A stretch of 6,128 nt of DNA, taken from an uncultured Ruminococcus sp. (lineage in GTDB: Bacteria; Bacillota; Clostridia; Oscillospirales; Ruminococcaceae). Under the pieces are notes generated by a model. The model ran no database searches and was not told the DNA's origin. It worked only from the letters and a program-made list of their open reading frames with translations. How positions within the stretch are numbered: the stretch's first letter is position 1; every line of letters begins with the position of its first letter. Made by a program: the position numbers and the translations under genes. Location of the stretch: assembly GCA_946183385.1 (NCBI GenBank), contig CAMHBN010000122.1, forward strand, positions 1 to 6,128, in the 5' to 3' direction. This document shows, piece by piece, positions 1-5,999 of this stretch.

Positions 1-1290
1 CTTGGCAATATCGGACTCATTATCATCGACGAGGAGGGCGAGCGCTCGTACAAATCCGACAGCTCGCCGCGCTATCTCGCACACGACATCGCCAAGCGCA
101 GGTGCGTGACCCACAACGCGGTACTGCTGCTTGCCTCGGCGACTCCGAGCATCGAGAGCTACTACCTCGCCGAGCGCGGGGTGTACCGTCTGCTGGAGCT
201 GAAAAGCCGCTACAGCAGCAATCCGCTGCCAGAGGTGAGCATCGTCGATATGAACGAGGAGCGCATGAGCGGCAACACGTCGGAGTTCAGCCGCGAGCTC
301 GTCAGCGAGGTCAACAGGAATCTCAAAAACGGCGAGCAGAGCATACTCCTGCTCAACAGGCGCGGCTACCACACGATAACGAGCTGCGTGGACTGCTTTC
401 AGCCGATATACTGCCCGAACTGCTCGGTGCCGCTGACCTTCCACAAGAAGAACGGCAAGCTCATGTGCCATTACTGCGGCTACGCTGGCGACGAGCCTAA
501 GACGTGTCCAGTGTGCGGCTCGGAGAGACTGAAGCGTATGGGCTTCGGCACGCAGAAGCTGGAGGAGGAGCTCGGCGAGCTTTTTCCGACGGCAAGGATA
601 CTGCGAATGGACGCGGATACGACGTTCTCGCGCTACTCGTACGAGAAGGGCTTCAACGCCTTCCGCGACGGCGAGTACGATATAATGATAGGCACGCAGA
701 TGATAGGCAAGGGTCTCGACTTCCCGAACGTGACGCTCGTGGGCGTTATGTCGGTGGACAAGGCGCTCTACAACGGCGACTTCCGCAGCTACGAGCGCAC
801 ATTCTCGCTGATAGCGCAGGTCGTCGGCAGAGGCGGGCGCGGCGAGCGCTCGGGCAGGGCGATATTGCAGACCTTCATGCCCGACCACTACGTGATGAAC
901 CTCGCGGCGGAGCAGGACTACAAGGGCTTCTACACGGAGGAGATAGCGATACGCAGGGCGATGATATTCCCGCCGATATGTGATATGTGCATATTCTGCT
1001 TTGCGGGACTGACCGAGCCCGACACGAAAAAGGGCGCGGACGCGGTGCTGGAGCTGATGAACGTCAGACTGCGGCAGCTGCAGCCGAAAACTCCCGTGCG
1101 TGTGCTCGGACCCGTGAAGGCTTCTTACGGCAGACTTGGCGGTAAGTACCGCAGCCGCATAATAATGAAATGCAGGAACACGGCGGAGATACGCGGCTTC
1201 ATCAGCGGCATACTGACAGAGGGCGCGAAGCTCCCCGCGATGAGGAACGTCGCGCTGTACGCCGACATGAACGGCGACGTGGGCGTATAA
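1..1290 (+). CDS. priA: Primosomal protein N' (PriA helicase), 3' part; 5' end lies outside the window
   Basis: PriA is a 3'-to-5' superfamily 2 DNA helicase that recognises stalled forks and D-loops and starts primosome assembly for replication restart. The reading frame is open from base 1, giving the last 429 residues; the family is usually about 730-820 residues, so the DNA-binding N-terminus and Walker A motif are missing here. Visible in order: motif II as DEEG (28-39), motif III LLASATPS, LLNRRGY, then eight zinc-binding cysteines in four CxxC pairs (codons 385-396, 412-423, 466-477, 505-516), motif V GTQMIGKGLDFP (from 691), and motif VI QVVGRGGR (ending at 840). The C-terminal domain ends at TAA 1288-1290. 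The odd point is motif II, where the family normally has DEEH. QVVGRGGR also differs from the common QVAGRAGR but keeps the Q-x2-G-R-x-G-R core. Identification is near certain. Confidence 0.96.
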   Translation, partial: LGNIGLIIIDEEGERSYKSDSSPRYLAHDIAKRRCVTHNAVLLLASATPSIESYYLAERGVYRLLELKSRYSSNPLPEVSIVDMNEERMSGNTSEFSRELVSEVNRNLKNGEQSILLLNRRGYHTITSCVDCFQPIYCPNCSVPLTFHKKNGKLMCHYCGYAGDEPKTCPVCGSERLKRMGFGTQKLEEELGELFPTARILRMDADTTFSRYSYEKGFNAFRDGEYDIMIGTQMIGKGLDFPNVTLVGVMSVDKALYNGDFRSYERTFSLIAQVVGRGGRGERSGRAILQTFMPDHYVMNLAAEQDYKGFYTEEIAIRRAMIFPPICDMCIFCFAGLTEPDTKKGADAVLELMNVRLRQLQPKTPVRVLGPVKASYGRLGGKYRSRIIMKCRNTAEIRGFISGILTEGAKLPAMRNVALYADMNGDVGV

Positions 1291-1317
1291 AGGCAAAATT
1301 TTGGCAGTCGTTAGTTG

Positions 1318-1442
1318 CGGGGCGCTTGCGTAATTGCTCCGAATCAAAAACACGGATTCTGTCAAGACCGCCATTTATGGCGCTTGTCTTGGTCTTGACT
1401 GAATTTGTGTTTGTGATACAATAAGCAATTGCGAACGCCCCG
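1318..1442. repeat. Long imperfect inverted repeat (125-nt hairpin) between priA and def
   Basis: The two halves are almost complementary along their whole length. My hand pairing gives 1318-1324/1436-1442 (7 bp), 1326-1327/1434-1435, 1329-1338/1424-1433 (10 bp), 1343-1346/1414-1417, 1348-1359/1401-1412 (12 bp) and 1361-1369/1391-1399 (9 bp perfect). An apical GCCA-TTTA-TGGC hairpin sits at 1370-1381. That is close to 49 pairs with only small bulges. Three pairs (1331/1431, 1354/1406, 1355/1405) are G-U when read as + strand RNA and would be C-A mismatches on the other strand, which mildly favours a selected + strand RNA structure. No T-tract follows, so it is not a classical intrinsic terminator. 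It could be a MITE-like element, a processing hairpin in priA read-through mRNA, or a regulatory element. No transposase or clear target-site duplication is visible. Confidence 0.85.
1395..1422 (+). promoter_or_regulatory. Predicted sigma-A-type promoter for def and downstream genes
   Basis: TTGACT (1395-1400) and TACAAT (1417-1422) are separated by 16 nt, and TG lies one base before the -10 box (1414-1415), giving an extended -10. This matches the vegetative consensus TTGACA-N16/18-TATAAT closely. Transcription would start near 1429, leaving a leader of about 48 nt before the def start. The promoter lies entirely in the right arm of the inverted repeat, so transcripts starting here would not contain the full hairpin, whereas read-through from priA would. 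It is predicted from sequence only. Confidence 0.6.
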
Positions 1443-1460
1443 ACTACAAATATACCCAAA

Positions 1461-1467
1461 AGGAAGG
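1461..1467 (+). promoter_or_regulatory. Ribosome binding site of def
   Basis: AGGAAGG lies 9 nt before ATG 1477. It decides the def start: the same frame stays open further upstream (a TTG at 1429), but that earlier start would fall on the predicted transcription start and has no ribosome binding site. Confidence 0.75.
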
Positions 1468-1476
1468 ATAATAGCT

Positions 1477-1938
1477 ATGGCACTCAGAAATATACTTACG
1501 GACAAGGACGAGGTGCTCCACAAGGTATGCAGACCCGTGGAGAAGTTCGACGAGAAGCTTGCGGTGCTGCTCGACGATATGCACGAGACTCTCGACAAGG
1601 CGCAGGGACTCGGTCTTGCGGGACCGCAGGTCGGTATCTGCCGACGCATATTCATCATGCACCTTGAGGAGGGCAGCTTCGAGTGCATAAACCCCGAGGT
1701 ATCACAGAGAGAGGGCAGCCAGCGCGTGCAGGAGGGCTGTCTCTCGTGCCCGAACGTTTGGGGCTATGTTACGCGTCCGAAGAGCGTTCACCTGAAGGCA
1801 CAGGACAGGAACGGCAACTGGTTCGAGCGTGATTTTACTGACCTCGGAGCGCAGTGTGTCTGCCACGAGAACGACCACCTCGACGGTCACGTATTTACCG
1901 AGATAGTGGAAGAATTTTTTGTTCCCGAGGAGGGATAA
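1477..1938 (+). CDS. def: Peptide deformylase
   Basis: This metalloenzyme removes the N-formyl group from the initiator methionine of nascent proteins at the ribosome exit. The product is 153 residues, normal for the family. All three signature motifs are present: motif 1 GLGLAGPQ (residues 44-51), motif 2 EGCLS (86-90) with metal ligand Cys88, and motif 3 HENDH (130-134) with ligands His130 and His134 and catalytic Glu131. Motif 1 carries Gly where the usual form is GLGLAAPQ; the key Gln51 is kept. The start is ATG 1477 with AGGAAGG 9 nt upstream. It is the first gene after the predicted promoter, and its stop is one base before fmt, so the two are translated together. Pairing with fmt (formyl addition then removal) is the standard bacterial arrangement. 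Confidence 0.96.
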   Translation: MALRNILTDKDEVLHKVCRPVEKFDEKLAVLLDDMHETLDKAQGLGLAGPQVGICRRIFIMHLEEGSFECINPEVSQREGSQRVQEGCLSCPNVWGYVTRPKSVHLKAQDRNGNWFERDFTDLGAQCVCHENDHLDGHVFTEIVEEFFVPEEG

Positions 1939-1939
1939 T

Positions 1940-2869
1940 ATGAGGGTAGTATTCATGGGAACGCCCGATTTTGCGGTGCCGTGTCTGCGGAGGCTCGCGG
2001 AGAGCGGCTGCGAGGTCGCGGCGGTGTTCACTCAGCCCGACAAACCGAAGGGCAGGGGCTACAAGATGATACCCACGCCCGTAAAGGCAGCGGCAGAGGG
2101 ATACGGCATCCCCGTGTACCAGCCGCTCTCGCTGAGAAAGGGCGAAGACGCTGAGGAGAGTATGCGCATTTTGCACGATATTGCTCCCGAGCTGATAGTG
2201 GTCACAGCCTACGGACAGATACTGCCGAAGGAGATACTGGAGCTCCCGAAGTACGGCTGCGTGAACATACACGCGTCGCTGCTGCCGAGGTACAGGGGAG
2301 CTGCTCCGATAAACTGGGTGCTGCTCAACGGCGAGACCGAAACAGGCGTGACCTCGATGCAGATGAGTGAGGGACTCGACACGGGCGATATGCTCATAAA
2401 GCGGAGCACGGCAATAGGCGAAAACGAGACCTATGAGGAGCTTTACGCCCGCCTTTCGGAGATGGGCGGCGAGGTGCTCGCAGACACCATAAAAGCGATA
2501 GAGAGCGGCACGCTCTCGCCCGAAAAGCAGGACGATTCGCAGAGCTGCTACTCGCCGATGATACGCAAGGAGATGAGCGCTCTCGACTTCTCGAAGCCGG
2601 CGGCGGAGGTACACAACACCATCAGAGGCGTCACGGGCTTTGCAATGCTTGAAGGCAAGCGCATAAAGGTCTACCGCTCGGCAATTTCGGACAAAATTGC
2701 TCCCGATGCCGAGAACGGCGCGATAGTCGATACCGAAGCCTTCACCGTGAAGTGCGGCGACGGGAAATGCGTGACCTTCCTTGAGGTACAGCCCGAGGGC
2801 AAGAAGCGCATGAAGACGGAGGACTTCCTCCGCGGAAAGAAACTTACAAAGGGAGAAAAACTCTCCTGA
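1940..2869 (+). CDS. fmt: Methionyl-tRNA formyltransferase
   Basis: Fmt transfers a formyl group from 10-formyltetrahydrofolate to Met-tRNA(fMet), making the initiator tRNA. The product is 309 residues, the usual size. The N-terminus MRVVFMGTPDFAVP is the family start. The catalytic centre is visible: Asn109 and His111 in CVNIHASLLPRYRGAAPI (residues 107-124), and Asp147 in GLDTGDML. A C-terminal OB-like tRNA-binding region follows from about residue 205, with the TGFAMLEGKRIKVYR stretch near 238-252. The start is ATG 1940, preceded by GAGGAGGG (1927-1934), which lies inside the last codons of def with 5 nt spacing; the two genes are separated by a single base, indicating translational coupling. 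The stop is TGA 2867-2869. Nothing is missing. Confidence 0.97.
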   Translation: MRVVFMGTPDFAVPCLRRLAESGCEVAAVFTQPDKPKGRGYKMIPTPVKAAAEGYGIPVYQPLSLRKGEDAEESMRILHDIAPELIVVTAYGQILPKEILELPKYGCVNIHASLLPRYRGAAPINWVLLNGETETGVTSMQMSEGLDTGDMLIKRSTAIGENETYEELYARLSEMGGEVLADTIKAIESGTLSPEKQDDSQSCYSPMIRKEMSALDFSKPAAEVHNTIRGVTGFAMLEGKRIKVYRSAISDKIAPDAENGAIVDTEAFTVKCGDGKCVTFLEVQPEGKKRMKTEDFLRGKKLTKGEKLS

Positions 2870-2882
2870 CGGAGGTAATGAT

Positions 2883-3587
2883 ATGTACTACGGAAACTCA
2901 CCGGGCGGGCTGTCGGCGTATTTCACCGATATCCTGCTTTTCGTCGGAATGCTGATAATACCGCTTTTGGCGCAGCTCGGCGTGAGCCTTACGTTCAGCA
3001 AGTACAGCAAGGTACACAGCTCGCGCGGACTGACAGCGGAGCAGGTCGCGAGGCGCATACTCGACCTCAACGGCTTGCACGATGTGCGGATAGAGCGCGT
3101 CGGCGGCAAGCTCAGCGACCACTACGACCCGCGCGACAACGTTGTGCGCCTGTCGGATTCGACCTACGGGCAGAGCTCGGTCGCGGCGATAGGCATAGCG
3201 GCGCACGAGTGCGGACACGCCTGCCAGCACGCCGAGGCATACAAGCCGATACTTGCGAGGAACAAGCTCATTCCCGTAACGAGCGTATGCTCGCACCTGT
3301 GGTTCTATATTTTCATTGCGGGCTGCATATTCACGTTCCTGCCCTTCCTCAGATACGTTGGTATCGTGATGTTCTGCGCGGTCATACTGTTCCAGCTGCT
3401 GACGCTCCCGATCGAGCTCAACGCCAGCCGCCGCGCGATGAAAACGCTTGAAAACGACTGCATACTCGAGCCGTCGGAGCTCCGTCCCGCCCGCAAGGTG
3501 CTGACAGCCGCCGCCATGACCTACGTTGCGTCGCTGGCGTCGTCATTCATGCAGCTTGCCAGACTGCTGATGAGGACGAGAAGATGA
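2883..3587 (+). CDS. yugP: Membrane zinc metallopeptidase, YugP family
   Basis: The product is a 234-residue predicted membrane-bound zinc peptidase of the YugP (Zn_peptidase_2) family, whose substrate is not established. The zinc motif is HECGH (residues 108-112) in AAHECGHACQH, and the likely third ligand is Glu178 in LPIELNASRRA, a family-typical stretch. Hydrophobic segments suggest transmembrane helices at about 16-38, 138-156, 158-177 and possibly 206-224, placing the catalytic part next to the membrane. The region 40-105 (AEQVARRILDLNGL, then LSDHYDPRDNVVRLS) matches the conserved pre-catalytic domain. ATG 2883 has GGAGG (2871-2875) 7 nt upstream; an ATG at 2878 is in another frame and soon stops. 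It starts 13 nt after fmt and overlaps rsmB by ATGA. The family commonly occurs at this operon position in Clostridia, but its link to translation is unknown. Confidence 0.9.
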   Translation: MYYGNSPGGLSAYFTDILLFVGMLIIPLLAQLGVSLTFSKYSKVHSSRGLTAEQVARRILDLNGLHDVRIERVGGKLSDHYDPRDNVVRLSDSTYGQSSVAAIGIAAHECGHACQHAEAYKPILARNKLIPVTSVCSHLWFYIFIAGCIFTFLPFLRYVGIVMFCAVILFQLLTLPIELNASRRAMKTLENDCILEPSELRPARKVLTAAAMTYVASLASSFMQLARLLMRTRR

Positions 3588-4873
3588 CGGACCCGAGATT
3601 CCTTACCGTAAAGCTGCTGAGCAAGACGTTCCGCAGCGGAAGCTACTCAAATATACAGCTCAGCGCAGGGCTCGATTCCTCCGACCTCGACGAGAAGGGG
3701 AGGAAGCTGTGCTCTGCGCTGTATTACGGAGTCATCGAGCGCAGGATAACGCTCGACCACATCATTTCGGGACTATCTTCACGCCCGATAGGAAAGCTTG
3801 ACGACGAAATTGTAAATATATTGCGGTGCGGAATATACCAGATAATGTACATGGACAGCGTCCCCGACAACGCCGCGGTGAACGAGTCCGTGAACCTCGC
3901 AAAGCAGTTCGGCAAGACGAGCGCGGCGGGCATGGTGAACGCGATACTGCGCAACTTCATACGCAACGGCAAGCAGCTCACGCTGCCCGAATACGCGATA
4001 AAGCGCACATCCATCGAGTATTCCGCCCCCGAGGAGCTCGTCCGCGAGCTGATGAAGAACGACGCCCTCGACGTGCTGACCTGCAAGCACAGGGACGGCG
4101 CCTACGTCCGCAGGAACGCGCTGAAATGCACGGAGGAGGAGTTCGTACGCTCACTCTCGGAGAAGCTCGGAGAAGGCAGCATACGCCGAATCGAAGCCCT
4201 CCCCGACTGCTGGCTCGTGGCGGGCGACCTCATACATACGCAGGCATTCGAGGACGGCTGGTTCCACGTGCAGAGCATGGCGTCGCAGTATATCTGCGCG
4301 GCGCTTGCTCCGAACGAGAATGACCGTGTTCTCGACTTATGCGCCGCGCCCGGGGGCAAGACCTTCACGCTGGCTGAGATGATGAACGGGCGCGGCGAGG
4401 TCTGCGCCTTCGACCTCCATGAGAAGCGCGCGAAGCTGATACGCGACGGAGCAGAAAGGCTCGGACTTGCCAATATACGGGCGCAGGCGGGCGACGCGAG
4501 AACGTTCGACCCGAGCCTGCCGCAGTTCACAAAGATACTCTGCGACGTGCCGTGTTCGGGACTGGCGGTCATCAGCGTCAAGCCCGAGATAAAGTACAAG
4601 AAGCTGTCGGAGTTCGACGGCTTGCCCGAGATTCAGTACAATATTGCTCAGAACGCCTTGAACTATCTTGCGGTGGGCGGAGAGCTCGTCTACTCCACCT
4701 GCACGATACGCCGCGAGGAGAACGAGAAGGTCTGCGCGAGGCTGCTCCACGCCCACCCCGAGCTCGAACCCGTGGAGCTCCCCGAGACAAGCATTTCTCC
4801 CGACCGCAAGACGGAGCTCCCGTACCGCTCGGTGAACGGCTTTTTTGTGGCGAAATTCAGGCGTAGAGTGTGA
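3584..4873 (+). CDS. rsmB: 16S rRNA m5C967 methyltransferase RsmB (Sun/Fmu)
   Basis: RsmB methylates C5 of a cytosine in 16S rRNA (C967 in E. coli numbering) using S-adenosylmethionine. The product is 429 residues, normal length. Residues 1-130 form a NusB-like RNA-binding domain, including VNAILRNFIR (118-127). The Rossmann methyltransferase domain follows: SAM-binding LDLCAAPGGKT (250-260), motif IV DVPCSG with Cys324, and motif VI YSTCT with Cys373, the two cysteines used for product release and nucleophilic attack. The C-terminus NGFFVAKF is family-typical. After PCSG the protein reads LAVI where LGVI is usual, a mild change. The start ATG 3584 overlaps the previous stop (ATGA), and a weak GAGG lies at 3572-3575, so translation is probably coupled to the peptidase. 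The stop is TGA 4871-4873. Confidence 0.96.
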   Translation: MTDPRFLTVKLLSKTFRSGSYSNIQLSAGLDSSDLDEKGRKLCSALYYGVIERRITLDHIISGLSSRPIGKLDDEIVNILRCGIYQIMYMDSVPDNAAVNESVNLAKQFGKTSAAGMVNAILRNFIRNGKQLTLPEYAIKRTSIEYSAPEELVRELMKNDALDVLTCKHRDGAYVRRNALKCTEEEFVRSLSEKLGEGSIRRIEALPDCWLVAGDLIHTQAFEDGWFHVQSMASQYICAALAPNENDRVLDLCAAPGGKTFTLAEMMNGRGEVCAFDLHEKRAKLIRDGAERLGLANIRAQAGDARTFDPSLPQFTKILCDVPCSGLAVISVKPEIKYKKLSEFDGLPEIQYNIAQNALNYLAVGGELVYSTCTIRREENEKVCARLLHAHPELEPVELPETSISPDRKTELPYRSVNGFFVAKFRRRV

Positions 4874-4891
4874 AAAAAGCGGACAATGGCA

Positions 4892-4939
4892 TTTCGGCGT
4901 TCGTGGACGCTAAAGCTTGCATAAACAAAAAAGCCGAAA
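4892..4939 (+). promoter_or_regulatory. Possible leader stem touching the rlmN ribosome binding site
   Basis: In the 79-nt gap between rsmB and rlmN, TTTCGGC (4892-4898) is a perfect complement of GCCGAAA (4933-4939), which runs into the rlmN ribosome binding site. The 34-nt loop includes a short GCGT/ACGC pair. If it forms it would partly hide the start of the AAAGGTGG site. Seven pairs with a long loop is weak evidence and may be chance. I see no convincing promoter or terminator in this gap. Confidence 0.3.
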
Positions 4940-4945
4940 GGTGGT
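4938..4945 (+). promoter_or_regulatory. Ribosome binding site selecting the TTG start of rlmN
   Basis: AAAGGTGG lies 7 nt before TTG 4953. A stop codon in the same frame (TAG 4947-4949) is only two codons upstream, and the next in-frame ATG (5088) would remove 45 conserved N-terminal residues. TTG is therefore the only sensible start. Confidence 0.7.
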
Positions 4946-4952
4946 GTAGGAA

Positions 4953-5999
4953 TTGGAAAAAACGGATATCCTGTCGCTCGAACTGCCCGAGCTTGAAGCC
5001 CTTCTCGAAGCGCAGGGAGAGAAAAAATTCCGCGCAAAACAGATATACCAGTGGCTTCACGTTAAAAGAATTTTTGATTTTGACAAAATGACTGACCTAT
5101 CTGTCCAATTACGTGCGCACCTCAAAGAATATTTTTGTGTAAATGGACTATTTGTGCAGAAAAAGCTTGAATCTTCTATAGATAATACTGTAAAATATCT
5201 GTATAGGCTTTCTGACGGGAACTATGTCGAGACCGTGCTGATGGAATACAGCTACGGTCACAGCATCTGCGTCTCCACGCAGGTGGGCTGCCGCTTCTGC
5301 GCGTCCGCGATAGCGGGCTACGTGCGCAGTCTCACGCCGTCGGAGATTCTTATGCAGATCTACGAGACCGAGCGGGATTCGGGCGTGAAGGTGTCGGGCG
5401 TCGTGCTCATGGGCATAGGCGAGCCCCTCGACAACTTCGACAACGTCGTGAAGTTCCTGCGGATACTCTCGGACGGCAAGGGCAACAATTTCAGCCTGCG
5501 CCACGTTTCACTTTCCACCTGCGGCGTAGTGCCGAGGATATACGACCTCGCGGAGCTCAGGCTCCAGCTGACGCTGTGCATATCCCTCCACGCTGCCGAC
5601 AATAATGCAAGAAGTGAAATAATGCCGATAAACAAGGCATATAATATACAGGAGCTCCTCGAAGCCTGCCGATACTACATCGACAGGACGGGGCGGCGGA
5701 TAACCTTCGAGTACGCGGTCATCAGCGGGGTGAATTCCTCGGACAGGGACGCGGACAGGCTCTCCGACCTGCTGAGAGGTCTCAACTGCCATGTAAACCT
5801 TATCCCCGTGAATCGGGTAAAAGAGAGAGATTACCATACCGCACAGAGCGCGGTCGCGGACTTCGCGAAGCGCCTCGGCAAGCGCGGTATAAACGCGACC
5901 GTGAGACGCACTCTCGGGAGCGATATAGAGGCGGCGTGCGGTCAGCTCAGGCGTGACGCCGCAAAGAAGGATACAGAGAACGGAGGTGCGGATGCGTGA
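4953..5999 (+). CDS. rlmN: RlmN-type rRNA/tRNA adenine C2 methyltransferase with a damaged radical-SAM cluster motif
   Basis: RlmN is a radical-SAM enzyme that methylates C2 of A2503 in 23S rRNA and A37 in some tRNAs. The product is 348 residues from a TTG start. Seen: N-terminal accessory domain (about 1-95), CVSTQVGC (106-113), GIGEPLDN (154-161), HVSLSTCGVVP (184-194), ITFEYAVISGVN (250-261), HVNLIPVN (280-287), and the C-terminal RRTLGSDIEAACGQL with Cys329, equivalent to the methyl-carrying Cys355 of E. coli. Cys106 matches E. coli Cys118. The cluster motif is abnormal: the family has C-x3-C-x2-C, often within QVGCRxGCxFCAS, but here it reads QVGCRFCAS (residues 110-118), four residues shorter, so only Cys113 and Cys116 remain. 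Everything on both sides is in frame and conserved. As written, the enzyme probably cannot hold a normal [4Fe-4S] cluster. The first ~200 nt are also far more AT-rich than the rest. The family call is very safe; activity is doubtful. Confidence 0.93.
   Translation: MEKTDILSLELPELEALLEAQGEKKFRAKQIYQWLHVKRIFDFDKMTDLSVQLRAHLKEYFCVNGLFVQKKLESSIDNTVKYLYRLSDGNYVETVLMEYSYGHSICVSTQVGCRFCASAIAGYVRSLTPSEILMQIYETERDSGVKVSGVVLMGIGEPLDNFDNVVKFLRILSDGKGNNFSLRHVSLSTCGVVPRIYDLAELRLQLTLCISLHAADNNARSEIMPINKAYNIQELLEACRYYIDRTGRRITFEYAVISGVNSSDRDADRLSDLLRGLNCHVNLIPVNRVKERDYHTAQSAVADFAKRLGKRGINATVRRTLGSDIEAACGQLRRDAAKKDTENGGADA
5982..5988 (+). promoter_or_regulatory. Ribosome binding site of the PP2C gene, inside rlmN
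   Basis: GGAGGTG lies 7 nt before GTG 5996. It supports that GTG over the nearby ATG 5992, whose frame stops after 14 codons. Confidence 0.75.

Noticed and set aside
826..840. PriA motif VI variant GRGGR as a sign of inactivation
   Set aside because: The Q-x2-G-R-x-G-R core with both arginines is intact; the changes are small residues at variable positions.
102..983. Open frames on the + strand in other registers within priA
   Set aside because: Their Arg/Ala/Gln-rich, low-complexity translations are typical frame-shift shadows of the priA frame.
1318..1442. Intrinsic terminator of priA
   Set aside because: The stem is far longer than a terminator, and the sequence after it (from 1443) has no T-tract.
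1429..1476. Earlier TTG start for def, adding 16 residues
   Set aside because: It coincides with the predicted transcription start, has no ribosome binding site, and the extra residues are absent from the family; ATG 1477 has AGGAAGG at good spacing.
1895..2614. Long open frame of 239 codons on the - strand
   Set aside because: It lies wholly antisense to the clear def/fmt coding frames, lacks recognisable motifs, and is an expected by-product of GC-rich codon usage.
2681..2700. Short hairpin GCAATTT...AAATTGC inside fmt
   Set aside because: A perfect 7-bp stem with a 6-nt loop, but it is isolated in coding sequence with no T-tract or other sign of function; likely chance.
3584..3587. ATGA overlap between the peptidase gene and rsmB as a frameshift site
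   Set aside because: It is a normal stop/start overlap for translational coupling; both proteins are full-length with complete family termini.
4870..5091. Small 73-codon frame starting at GTG 4870 between rsmB and rlmN
   Set aside because: It has no ribosome binding site and runs deep into rlmN in a different frame; no motif is visible.
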